NCBI GenBank assembly: GCA_965116015.1 | Contig: OZ220477.1 | Coordinates: 1,612,001 to 1,676,000 of the forward strand | Length of the DNA: 64,000 nucleotides | Direction: 5' to 3' | From: S5-327 sp965116015 | GTDB taxonomy: Bacteria; Chloroflexota; Dehalococcoidia; Lucifugimonadales; Australimonadaceae | In this document: positions 35,721-44,692 of the stretch, one piece after another | Layout: each line of letters starts with the position of its first letter | Position numbering within the stretch: the first letter of the stretch is position 1 | Program-made: the position numbers and the translations under genes | Notes under the pieces: generated by a model | What the model saw: only the letters and a program-made list of their open reading frames with translations | Databases searched by the model: none | What the model was told of the DNA's origin: nothing

Positions 35721-35755
35721 GGGCGCTGGCGGGCGGCTGCGAGGGTTCAGCGCAT

Positions 35756-35832
35756 TGGTGGCGCATACGGGATTCGAACCCGTGATCTCCGCCTTGAGAG
35801 GGCGGTGTCCTGGGCCGCTAGACGAATGCGCC
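35756..35832 (-). tRNA. tRNA-Glu (CTC)
   Basis: Minus-strand cloverleaf of 77 nt including an encoded CCA. The acceptor GGCGCAT pairs with ATGCGCC. The anticodon stem CCGCC/GGCGG holds the loop CTCTCAA with anticodon CTC (Glu, GAG codon). The T-arm reads GGGTTCGAATCCC. It lies just downstream of the amidohydrolase, in the opposite direction. Confidence 0.97.
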
Positions 35833-36021
35833 ACGCGAGGGGTCAGGGAGCGGCCTCTGAGGGGCTAGTATACCTGAAGGGCGGGGGGCGGAGCGCGGGC
35901 GCTGCGAGAAGAGGTTGCGCGGGGGCGATGGGTGGGGCGGCTGCGGAAGCGGCGCTTCGCAGGCACAATGGGCGGGGACGCCGGAGCAGGCGGGATGTCG
36001 CTCGCTCCATCGGAGGGAACT

Positions 36022-36948
36022 ATGGATGTCGAACGGGTATTTCCGGGAGTGTGGGAGCTTCGCACTGCGTACGGGCGCGATACGGCGGAGCTGTTCACGG
36101 ATGGGCCGATGCCTCATGCGGCATGGTTCGTGGAGGGGGAGCCTTCCGCAATCCTCGACCCTGGGCCGACATCGATCGCCGAGGAGTTGCTCGAGGCCAT
36201 CCGCAAGCTCGGCTACGAGACCGACGATATCGGGCTGGTGGTTCCCTCGCACATCCACGTTGACCACGCGGGAGGGAGCGGCTGGCTTGTTGGGGAGCTG
36301 CCCCGCGCCAAGGCTGTGCTCCACACGCGCGGGGCGCCGTTCATGCGCGATCCGGCGCGGCTAATCGCGGGGACCGCCGAGGTGTTCGGGGATGCGTGGG
36401 AGGAGGTGTTCGGGTCCATTCTTCCAGTCCCGGACGATAAGCTAGCGGCTGTGGAGGATGGCGATCGGCTGCAGATTGGGGGCGGGTTCTACCGCATTGT
36501 TTTTATGCCTGGGCATTCGCTCGATCACATTGGGGTGTACGACGAGGAGCACGGGGCGCTCTACTGCGGGCACGGGCTGGGGAATTATAAGCCGCGGCGG
36601 TTTATGCCCGACCCTCCGATGACGCTGCCCTACTTCGATGTCGACGCCAGTCTTGCGTCGATACGGAAGGCGCGGGAGCTTGCGCCGCGGTATCTGCTGC
36701 CGGCGCACTCGGGTTTCCTTGCCTCGAATCCGGCGTTCGCCATCGACGCGGTTGAGCGCGTGACGGCGGAGCTGGGCGAGATTGTCAAGGCGGGGATGGC
36801 GGCGGGGAAGAGCGAGGCCGCGATGGAGCAGGATGTTCTGCGGCATATGTTTGCGGACCCGGGGAGGGCTGATCGCTCGTATCTGCCGGTTGTGACGAGC
36901 TACCGGCGACACTACGATCGGCAGGCGCGCCGGGGGCGCGGGGAGTAA
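36022..36948 (+). CDS. MBL-fold metallo-hydrolase
   Basis: 308 residues from ATG at 36022, with GGAGGG just upstream; the frame extends further up but is shadow-like there. The metal motif is HIHVDH (77-82 with H77, H79, D81, H82), followed by GHSLDHIGVYD (H) and YCGHGLGNY. The extended C-terminal helix region (LAPRYLLPAHSG, AMEQDVLRHMFAD) is like that of glyoxalase II-type or flavodoxin-fused MBL proteins without further domain. A hydrolase of thioester or lactone; substrate unknown. Its 3' end faces the tRNA-Ile. Confidence 0.9.
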   Translation: MDVERVFPGVWELRTAYGRDTAELFTDGPMPHAAWFVEGEPSAILDPGPTSIAEELLEAIRKLGYETDDIGLVVPSHIHVDHAGGSGWLVGELPRAKAVLHTRGAPFMRDPARLIAGTAEVFGDAWEEVFGSILPVPDDKLAAVEDGDRLQIGGGFYRIVFMPGHSLDHIGVYDEEHGALYCGHGLGNYKPRRFMPDPPMTLPYFDVDASLASIRKARELAPRYLLPAHSGFLASNPAFAIDAVERVTAELGEIVKAGMAAGKSEAAMEQDVLRHMFADPGRADRSYLPVVTSYRRHYDRQARRGRGE

Positions 36949-37001
36949 CGGACGGACGGCGCGGCGAGGGGTTAGGGGCGGAGGGGGAGAGGGGGAGGCA
37001 G

Positions 37002-37078
37002 TGGTGGGCCACCCTGGAATCGAACCAGGGACCTCAGTCTTATCAGGACTGCGCTCTAACCGACTGAGCTAGTGGCCC
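37002..37078 (-). tRNA. tRNA-Ile (GAT)
   Basis: 77 nt with encoded CCA. Acceptor GGGCCAC pairs with GTGGCCC. The anticodon stem CAGTC/GACTG carries the loop CTGATAA, so the anticodon is GAT. The T-arm is CCTGGTTCGATTCCAGG. It follows the 16S gene by about 240 bp in the same direction, which is the place of tRNA-Ile in a 16S-23S spacer, but no 23S gene follows. Confidence 0.97.
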
Positions 37079-37105
37079 GTGGGGAGGCGGGGGCGCTTGT
37101 GAACG

Positions 37106-37133
37106 GCGAGAGGCCAGCGCGCTGGCCTCTCGC
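37106..37133. repeat. Perfect 28-bp palindrome between 16S and tRNA-Ile
   Basis: The two 14-base arms meet without a spacer and contain gagaggccagc and its complement. In the 16S transcript it lies downstream of the processing stem and before tRNA-Ile. It could form a hairpin (processing or pausing site) or serve as a protein-binding palindrome. It has no U-run. Confidence 0.8.
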
Positions 37134-37141
37134 AAGCGACG

Positions 37142-37169
37142 CCTTAACGGGTGAGTAGTGGAAGGAAAG
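37142..37169 (-). promoter_or_regulatory. 3' half of the 16S rRNA processing stem
   Basis: These 28 bases are complementary to 38891-38918 at 26 of 28 positions; the two differences are A-C pairs. Together they enclose the 16S gene, so the precursor can form the long stem that RNase III cuts. It lies about 150 bp downstream of the 16S 3' end. Confidence 0.82.
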
Positions 37170-37317
37170 ACTTGATGTGAGCCGCCAGGCCCTCCGGGGG
37201 GAGGGTGAAGCGGCCGCCGTTGCCGGGTCGAGGGAGCGGAACTCGACCAATCGCCCGGCGCAGGCCGGCTGCCCTGACGGACCGACCTGGGGTTCCCTCG
37301 TAAGAGAGGGAGCTCCC

Positions 37318-38822
<1,505 letters not shown>

Positions 38823-38864
38823 ATCTCGAGCCTCGCAAGGCTCGTAGAGTCCGATTGACAGGGT

Positions 38865-38886
38865 GCATGCCCTCTGTAGGGCATGC
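38865..38886 (-). promoter_or_regulatory. 16S leader hairpin inside the processing stem
   Basis: GCATGCCC (38865-38872) pairs perfectly with GGGCATGC (38879-38886) over a 6-base loop. It lies between the 5' processing stem and the mature 16S 5' end. Confidence 0.65.
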
Positions 38887-38890
38887 GGCG

Positions 38891-38918
38891 CTTTCCTTCC
38901 ACTATTCACCTGTTAAGG
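38891..38918 (-). promoter_or_regulatory. 5' half of the 16S rRNA processing stem
   Basis: Pairs with 37142-37169 at 26 of 28 positions. It lies about 70 bp upstream of the 16S 5' end. Confidence 0.82.
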
Positions 38919-38930
38919 AGCTGGTCACTG

Positions 38931-38946
38931 CCCCCTCGAAAGGGGG
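38931..38946 (-). promoter_or_regulatory. UUCG-type hairpin near the 16S transcript start
   Basis: In the transcript it reads CCCCCT-TTCG-AGGGGG: a 6-bp stem with a UUCG loop. It starts within a few bases of the predicted transcription start (near 38949) and may stabilise the 5' end of the precursor. Confidence 0.65.
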
Positions 38947-38955
38947 AACTTGGAT

Positions 38956-38984
38956 AGCGTACATACGCGCGAGCGCCGTGTCAA
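38956..38984 (-). promoter_or_regulatory. Predicted promoter of the 16S gene
   Basis: Minus-strand -35 box TTGACA (38984-38979), a 17-base spacer and a -10 box TACGCT (38961-38956). It is the only such pair between tmk and the 16S gene. Confidence 0.7.
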
Positions 38985-39008
38985 CCCTCCGGAACGCGGA
39001 AATCGGGG

Positions 39009-39701
39009 TCACTTCTGCTCCTTTGGAGCCGGAGGCAGCAGGGGGCGCGTCAGTTCGTAGATGTCGGCATGCACGGCCTCGATAGTTCGCGAGGCGTCGA
39101 GAGACGCCCATCGGGCAGGGTCGGCCTTGGCGAGCCGCCGGTAGCCGTCGCGCACTCGCTGGTGGAAGCTTGCGTTCAGAGTTTCGAATCGCGCGCCTTC
39201 GTCGCTGGGGCGCGGGGTGCGCTCCTTGAGGGGGCGAGCTTGCCTGTCGCGCGCCGCCCGCTGGCCGACGCGCCGCAGGCTCTCTTCGATCGGCATATCG
39301 AGGAGGAGTGAAAGGCGAGGCCAAAGCCCTTCTGTCGCGATTGCGTTGACTGCTCTCACTTGCGAGAGCGGGAGGCCTCTGCCGTAGCGCTGATAGGCGG
39401 TTGTGGAGTCCGCGTAGCGGTCGGCGATGACGATTGCTCCGCTGTCGAGTTCGGGGCGTATGACGCGGGCGACGAGTTCGGCGCGCGAGGCTGCGAACAG
39501 TAAGAGTTCGGCCCGGGGGGTCAGCGGTTTTTTCTCGGATTTCACCCAGCTCCGGATGCGTTCGCCGAGCGGGGCGCCGCCTGGCTCGCGGACGCGCACA
39601 ACCCGGCGACCTTCGCCGCGCAAGCGCTCCGCCAGGAGGTCGGCCTGCGTGCTCTTGCCGACGCCCTCGCCGCCCTCGAAGCTTATGAACAGACCATTCA
39701 C
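39009..39701 (-). CDS. tmk: Thymidylate kinase
   Basis: 230 residues. The P-loop FEGGEGVGKST (residues 8-18), the Lid/catalytic REPGGAPLGERIR and DRYADSTTAYQRYGRG are conserved. It phosphorylates dTMP to dTDP for DNA synthesis. The lid segment (QAARDRQARPLKERTPRPSD) is longer and more basic than in E. coli, as in many high-GC relatives. It ends just upstream of the 16S promoter and follows the Ycf45-like ATPase by 87 bp. Confidence 0.96.
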   Translation of the reverse strand: MNGLFISFEGGEGVGKSTQADLLAERLRGEGRRVVRVREPGGAPLGERIRSWVKSEKKPLTPRAELLLFAASRAELVARVIRPELDSGAIVIADRYADSTTAYQRYGRGLPLSQVRAVNAIATEGLWPRLSLLLDMPIEESLRRVGQRAARDRQARPLKERTPRPSDEGARFETLNASFHQRVRDGYRRLAKADPARWASLDASRTIEAVHADIYELTRPLLPPAPKEQK

Positions 39702-39788
39702 GCTTCTCTACTTTGTCCTTTGTCTGCTCGTGTCCCGCACGCGCCTCTTCATAGGAGGCAGCGAGCCGTGTTGCGGCGGGCGCGCGCT

Positions 39789-41450
39789 CTATGGGCGCCG
39801 GCCGCGGGATATCGTCACTCGGCGCCGGGGTTCGCGGCCAACGCTGTGGGAGCGCAGAAGCGCCTGGTCGGCGATTCTGTGCTGAACGCGCCGAACGAAC
39901 GCTGCTTGCGGTTGCAGTTCGATCTCGTTCGTTTCTCCTGCAAGGATGCGGTCGACGCCATCCTGCGCCTCCAGGGCACCGTCGTTCAGTCGCGCGTCGT
40001 GAGGGGCGGCGCCTGACTGTCCGGCGCCGCCTACTTGTTCGAGGAACCCAATAATCTGTTCGGGAGTGTTCCGGCGCAGCACGAACACGGGGACGCTACG
40101 TTCTTCCGCCGCGAGTATCGCGCCCGCTCTCCGCCGGAAGAGCGCTTTGGTGGTCAGCACGATGTCGGCGTCGTTGGGGTTTTCGGCTATCTTCACGCGC
40201 ATGCCGGCCTCTTCCGCGGAGCGTTGCAGGCGCTCGCGGCTGACGCCGAATGGGTGGACGCGCGTCGCGGGGCGATCGGGCGGCGCGGGTTGCCTGGGTT
40301 GGGCGATGTTCCGCGCTCCATCGGGGGGCGCTTTTGGCTCCCGCCGCTCTCGCCCTGTGTCGCGCTGGTGAAACACGAACGGGGCGACTTCGAATTCGGG
40401 GGCTCTGCTGGGCTGCTGGTAGCTCTTGCGCACGGCGCCGGTCTCGTCGAGGCTGCGCAGTTCCGGCGTCGCTGAGCGGCCCCTCAGGGCCGCGTCGACG
40501 GTGCGCGCAACCTCTGCGTGGACGGCGACGCTGTTCCACCCCTGTATCTCTACGAGCACGTCGAAGGTGGGGGGAGCTTTACGTTCGAGGATTGTTTTCT
40601 GTGTGCGGCGGCGGCGCGCCTCCTCGTCGCCGAGGGTTACGGTCTGCACTCCGCCGACCAGGTCGGAGAGGGTGGGGTTGAGGAGGAGGTTTTCGAGCGT
40701 GTTGCCGTGAGCGGTGGCGATGAGCTGGACGCCGCGCTCGGCGATAGTTCTTGCGGCGGCGGCCTCCAGTTCCGTGCTCATCTCGTCGACGACGATGACT
40801 TGGGGCATATGGTTCTCGACGGCCTCGATCATTACGGCGTGCTGGCGCGCAGGAGCGGCGACTTGCATCCGGCGCGCGCGGCCTATCGCCGGGTGAGGGA
40901 TGTCGCCGTCTCCTGCGATTTCGTTCGATGTGTCGACGATGACGACGCGCTTGCCGACATCGGCCAGCATGCGCGCGATCTCGCGGAGGATGGTTGTTTT
41001 CCCCACGCCGGGGCGTCCAACGAGCAGGATGCTCTTGCCTGACATCGCGAAGTCTTCGATGACGCAGGCGCTGCCGCTTACTGCGCGTCCCACGCGGCAT
41101 GTGAGGCCTACGACTTCGCCTCTGCGGTTCCGGATGGCGGAGATGCGATGGAGGGTGCGCTCGATGCCTGCGCGATTGTCTTCGCCGAACGAGCCGATTC
41201 GCTCGATGACGTAGGCGAGATCTTCTCGCGAAGCGTTCTGGGCGCTGAGGCGGAGGTCGCGATCGGCGAATCGCGCCTCCGGAGGGCGTCCGAGGTCGAG
41301 CACTACTTCGAGCAAGTCTTCCTCGCCGTACTCGGCTTCGATGGCGCTTCTGATCCCGGGGGGAAGCGCAGCGAACAGCGCGAGGCGCTCTTCATCCTGG
41401 GCTGGAGCGTTCTGGGGAGCGCTGCTGACGATTGCAATCGGGGCTATCAA
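39789..41450 (-). CDS. Ycf45/SpoIIIAA-type AAA ATPase with C-terminal R3H domain
   Basis: 553 residues from a TTG start with the strong site AAGGAGG five bases before it. Residues 130-290 form a P-loop ATPase (GRPGVGKTT at 145-153; VIVVDEMST as Walker B; ATAHG as sensor) in the SpoIIIAA/Ycf45 subfamily, which couples secretion-like ATPase folds to nucleic acid binding. The C-terminus NEIELQPQAAFVRRVQHRIAD is an R3H single-strand nucleic-acid-binding helix. Cyanobacterial and chloroplast Ycf45 have the same R3H arrangement. Role unknown; likely an RNA- or DNA-handling ATPase. Confidence 0.85.
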   Translation of the reverse strand: MIAPIAIVSSAPQNAPAQDEERLALFAALPPGIRSAIEAEYGEEDLLEVVLDLGRPPEARFADRDLRLSAQNASREDLAYVIERIGSFGEDNRAGIERTLHRISAIRNRRGEVVGLTCRVGRAVSGSACVIEDFAMSGKSILLVGRPGVGKTTILREIARMLADVGKRVVIVDTSNEIAGDGDIPHPAIGRARRMQVAAPARQHAVMIEAVENHMPQVIVVDEMSTELEAAAARTIAERGVQLIATAHGNTLENLLLNPTLSDLVGGVQTVTLGDEEARRRRTQKTILERKAPPTFDVLVEIQGWNSVAVHAEVARTVDAALRGRSATPELRSLDETGAVRKSYQQPSRAPEFEVAPFVFHQRDTGRERREPKAPPDGARNIAQPRQPAPPDRPATRVHPFGVSRERLQRSAEEAGMRVKIAENPNDADIVLTTKALFRRRAGAILAAEERSVPVFVLRRNTPEQIIGFLEQVGGAGQSGAAPHDARLNDGALEAQDGVDRILAGETNEIELQPQAAFVRRVQHRIADQALLRSHSVGREPRRRVTISRGRRP

Positions 41451-41522
41451 TGCGCCTCCTTCATTCTCTTTCCTTATCCTTTGTTCTCCTTGTTCTCTTG
41501 CTTTCCGGGTTTGTTGTTCGCG

Positions 41523-42434
41523 TTACGCCCTGACCGGCGACAGCGACATCTCTTCGACTCGCTGCGCGACCTGACGCACGTAGACTTCGTACTGGCCGTC
41601 GGGGCGCCAGCCGCTGGAGACGAGCGCACGGGCTAGCGCGGGTTCGTATCCGGGGGCCACCCACCGCGCGCAGGTCTCGCGCTCTACGATTCCGGCGGCG
41701 CTTGCGATGAATTCCTCGGCGCGCGATGCGCAATCGGGGTGCAGGGCCGCCTCGACGATCGCCGCGCCGCGGCTTCGGTCGAGGCAGAGCCAGCCTGTCA
41801 GGCCGCGGTCGCCGTCCCACACGAATTCATCCGCTTTTCCCTCGGCTGGATCGCGAGCGGCAGCCCATTGCTCGAAGGTTACTCCCACTGCGACTCTGGC
41901 CGCCGGCGGAGCGGCGGCTGTGTGCAGACGAAACACTGCGTGGAGGTCGCTGGCGCGCATACGGCGCAGCTGCGGCGCAGTGGCGCGCGAGGAGCGGAGC
42001 TCTCCCGCGAATACCTCCTCGGTGAACGCCTTCCGGAATCCGGCGCGCTCCGCCGGGCCGCATGCTCCTCCCGTCGACGGGGATCGGAGGAAGAGGCGGT
42101 CGGCGCCTCTGCGCCGCGCGGCGCGCACGCACGCGGTCACGAGGTCGTCGAGTTCCGCGTAGCCCTGTGCGGAGGAGAACAGGCGCGCGATCTCCCATGC
42201 GGTGAGGGCGCGCTTCGCCTGGAGGAAGACGACTGCGCGCAACGCTCCATCGTTGAACGCGCCGAGGGACATTCGGCGATGGAATGCGAGCGCCGCCCAG
42301 GATGCGAATTCCCACGGCGACAGGCTCCGCGCAGGAGAACGCAACGTTTCGCGCGTCGAGGCCATATCCTTGCTCGCCAGCCGGCCGGGCAGGAGCTGCC
42401 GCGGAACGTCGCTCGGGCGCAGCGCGCGGATCAT
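41523..42434 (-). CDS. GNAT-like acetyltransferase, probably two domains
   Basis: 303 residues; ATG at 42434 overlaps the pdxT stop as ATGA, so it is coupled. It starts MIRALRPSDVPRQLLPGRL, the typical GNAT beta1, and a second region begins RRMRASDLHAVFRLHTAA, so there may be two tandem GNAT-like folds with a weak acetyl-CoA loop in each (GDRGLTGWLCLDRSRG). It follows pdxT-pdxS but no known link to vitamin B6. The substrate is unknown. Confidence 0.7.
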   Translation of the reverse strand: MIRALRPSDVPRQLLPGRLASKDMASTRETLRSPARSLSPWEFASWAALAFHRRMSLGAFNDGALRAVVFLQAKRALTAWEIARLFSSAQGYAELDDLVTACVRAARRRGADRLFLRSPSTGGACGPAERAGFRKAFTEEVFAGELRSSRATAPQLRRMRASDLHAVFRLHTAAAPPAARVAVGVTFEQWAAARDPAEGKADEFVWDGDRGLTGWLCLDRSRGAAIVEAALHPDCASRAEEFIASAAGIVERETCARWVAPGYEPALARALVSSGWRPDGQYEVYVRQVAQRVEEMSLSPVRA

Positions 42435-43018
42435 CGAGAGGCCTCGTTGTCGAGCATACGCAGGAGTCGCGCATGCATCCGCGTGTCTGGAGTGAGTTCG
42501 GGGTGGAATGCGGTCGCGAGCACGTTGTCTTGGCGGACGGCGACGATTGAGCCGTCGTCGAGCGAGGCCAGGGTTTCGACGCGCGGTCCGGTTTCGATGA
42601 TGCGCGGGGCTCTGATGAAGACGGCGCGCATCGGGCCGCCCTCGATTCCTGCGATGGGGAGATCGGTTTCGAAAGAGTGGAGCTGGCGCCCGAATCCGTT
42701 GCGCTGGACGGTGATGTCGATGACGCCTAGCGGTTCGGGGCGGTCTTCGGCGAGGCGGCTCGCCAGGAGTATGAGGCCCGCGCAGGAGCCCCAAACGGGG
42801 TTGCCGCTGCGGGCGTAGTCTGCAAGGGGGGCGCGGAGGGAGTAGGCGTCGAGGAGCTTGGCCATCGATGTGCTCTCTCCGCCGGGGACGATGAGGGCGT
42901 CGACCGCGGCCAGTTCGCGCGCGGTTCGGACTTCAAGGGGGCGCGCTTCGAGCTTGGCCAGCGAGGCGCAATGCTCGGCGAAGTCTCCCTGGAGCGCCAG
43001 AACGCCAACGGTTGCCGT
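42431..43018 (-). CDS. pdxT: Pyridoxal 5'-phosphate synthase glutaminase subunit; non-standard start codon
   Basis: About 195 residues, the usual PdxT length, if read from ACG at 43018: TATVGVLALQGDFAEH at the start, PGGESTSMAKLL with the oxyanion region, WGSCAGLILLA with the catalytic Cys, and TAFHPELTPD with the catalytic His and Glu. PdxT supplies ammonia from glutamine to PdxS. The upstream in-frame sequence has no ATG, GTG or TTG back to the PdxS stop, which is in the same frame: TAG, then nine codons, then ACG. The ACG has GGAGAGG eight bases upstream. The first standard start (42865) would delete the first third of the protein. Confidence 0.9.
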   Translation of the reverse strand, partial: TATVGVLALQGDFAEHCASLAKLEARPLEVRTARELAAVDALIVPGGESTSMAKLLDAYSLRAPLADYARSGNPVWGSCAGLILLASRLAEDRPEPLGVIDITVQRNGFGRQLHSFETDLPIAGIEGGPMRAVFIRAPRIIETGPRVETLASLDDGSIVAVRQDNVLATAFHPELTPDTRMHARLLRMLDNEASR

Positions 43019-43039
43019 TGTTCCCGCCTCTCCGCCGGT

Positions 43040-43948
43040 CTACCAGCCGCGCGTGGCAAGCTCCTGCCCCGGGGGCAAGGAGCGGGCGCTGATGCCGACC
43101 ATCGGCTCGCCGAGGCCTTTCGACGCCTCCGCTATGGCCAGCGGATCGTTGTAGTGGGCGACCGCTTTCACAACCGCTTTCGCTCGGGCCGATGGATTGC
43201 CGGACTTGAAGATGCCGGAGCCTACGAACACGCCGTCGGCTCCGAGGTGCATCATCAGCGCGGCGTCGGCGGGAGTGGCGACGCCGCCAGCCGCGAAGTT
43301 GACCACCGGGAGGCGGCCGAGACGCTTCACTTCATGGAGGAGGTCGAGCGGCGCGCCGATGTCTTTTGCGTAGGCGGCGAGCTCGTCATCGCCCATAGAC
43401 TGCGCGCGGCGGGCCTGCTTCATCACTGTGCGCATATGGCGGACTGCTTCGACGATGTCTCCGGTGCCCGCCTCGCCTTTCGTGCGGATCATTGCTGCGC
43501 CTTCTCCGATGCGGCGGAGCGCTTCGCCCAGATCGCGGCATCCGCAGACGAACGGCACTGTGAAGTCGTGCTTCCACACGTGGTGCTCTTCGTCGGCGGG
43601 GGTGAGCACCTCCGACTCATCGATGTAGTCGACGCCGATCGCCTCGAGGACTCGCGCCTCTACGAAGTGTCCGATGCGCGCCTTGGCCATAACGGGGATG
43701 GTTACGGCGTTCATAATCGCCTCGATCATCCCTGGGTCGGACATCCGGGCGACGCCGCCGTCGGCGCGGATGTCGGCCGGGACGCGTTCGAGGGCCATCA
43801 CGGAGCACGCGCCGGCGTCCTCCGCAATCTTCGCGTGCTCCGCGGTGACGACGTCCATAATGACGCCGCCTTTCAGCATCTGGGCGAGCCCCGCCTTGAC
43901 GGAGGATGTCCCTGTCTCTTTGCCGTTCTGTGGGCTGTTCGTAGTCAT
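43040..43948 (-). CDS. pdxS: Pyridoxal 5'-phosphate synthase subunit PdxS
   Basis: 302 residues from ATG at 43948. The signature strand-loop region is intact: FAAGGVATPADAALMMHLGADGVFVGSGIFKSGNP, LERVPADIRADGGVARMSDP and the two active-site lysines in (AKARIGHF) and (DFTVP..C.CRDLGEA). It makes PLP from ribose-5-phosphate, glyceraldehyde-3-phosphate and ammonia. It ends ELATRGW, the normal family terminus, so the TAG is a true stop. An extra start at 43993 is upstream but less likely. Confidence 0.96.
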   Translation of the reverse strand: MTTNSPQNGKETGTSSVKAGLAQMLKGGVIMDVVTAEHAKIAEDAGACSVMALERVPADIRADGGVARMSDPGMIEAIMNAVTIPVMAKARIGHFVEARVLEAIGVDYIDESEVLTPADEEHHVWKHDFTVPFVCGCRDLGEALRRIGEGAAMIRTKGEAGTGDIVEAVRHMRTVMKQARRAQSMGDDELAAYAKDIGAPLDLLHEVKRLGRLPVVNFAAGGVATPADAALMMHLGADGVFVGSGIFKSGNPSARAKAVVKAVAHYNDPLAIAEASKGLGEPMVGISARSLPPGQELATRGW

Positions 43949-44072
43949 ACTCACCCCCAGCGTCAGTATACGGCGGATAGGGGCGGCGCTCAATTGCTTG
44001 CTATGCCTGCTTGCTCATGCCGTTCCCACCCAATCAGGGGGAGACGCGCAACGGCAGGGGTGGTGCTCGGAA

Positions 44073-44315
44073 TCAGACGGGCAGCTGCTCTATGGCGGCA
44101 TCTACGGCTGCACAGTCGAAGCCTTCGTTCAGCAGGATCTCTCTGAAATCGTCGAGGCGGACGTTCCCATCGTTGGAGCCGAAATCGACTACGACGCGCT
44201 CGTAGGGATTGAATTCGCTCTCGTAGCGCACAATCTCATCCCTTTCCTCTACGGGAACCAAGCCTAACTGATGAAGAACGTAGTCGGCGGAGCCTCTACC
44301 CACCCACTCAGGCAA
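44073..44315 (-). CDS. Small protein paired with a HicB-like antitoxin gene
   Basis: About 80 residues if it starts at the TTG at 44315 (a GTG at 44303 is an alternative); AGGTG lies upstream of the TTG. It overlaps the HicB-like stop by 8 bp. Sequence: DYVLHQLGLVPVEERDEIVRY, then FNPYERVVVDFGSNDGNVRL, ending AAVDAAIEQLPV. I do not recognise a family. It is not a HicA. The tight coupling suggests a partner or toxin, but this is inference. Confidence 0.5.
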   Translation of the reverse strand: MPEWVGRGSADYVLHQLGLVPVEERDEIVRYESEFNPYERVVVDFGSNDGNVRLDDFREILLNEGFDCAAVDAAIEQLPV

Positions 44316-44601
44316 CAGGCACCTGCAGTTCGCGGCCGATTCGTAAGCGTTGCGGGCGGTCGTGGTCGACCGATGTCCGCACCTCGTGGTCGATACCGTG
44401 CCAATCAAGATACCCCACGAGTGCATCTAGCGAGTGGTGGTCGCTGAGGAGCAGACCCAAGGCCTTCTCTACTCTCTCGTGCAAATCGTTGAGGCTCTTT
44501 GCATAGACGAGCACGCCCATCCGCTCCACTTTGCCCACCCAGTACGAACCTCTGTCATCGGCAGTCACGTTGACCTTGACTGAAACCGCAGGAGTTCCCA
44601 T
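44308..44601 (-). CDS. HicB-like antitoxin-type protein
   Basis: 97 residues. The N-terminus VSVKVNVTADDRGSYWVGKV and the following GVLVYAKSLNDLHERVEKALGLLL fit the HicB partial RNase H fold, which uses the first strands to bind the toxin. The usual C-terminal ribbon-helix-helix or HTH is replaced by SLDALVGYLDWHGIDHEV. A HicA gene with its dsRBD-like fold is not next to it. It is followed by the coupled unknown gene at 44073. Confidence 0.65.
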   Translation of the reverse strand: MGTPAVSVKVNVTADDRGSYWVGKVERMGVLVYAKSLNDLHERVEKALGLLLSDHHSLDALVGYLDWHGIDHEVRTSVDHDRPQRLRIGRELQVPVA

Positions 44602-44692
44602 AAGCCTCTCCTTCTACCGGAGCTGCAGCGCAGCTCGCCCCACGATGATACATCATGCCTCGCTCAGCACGCGAACCCGCCGAGCGCTGGAG

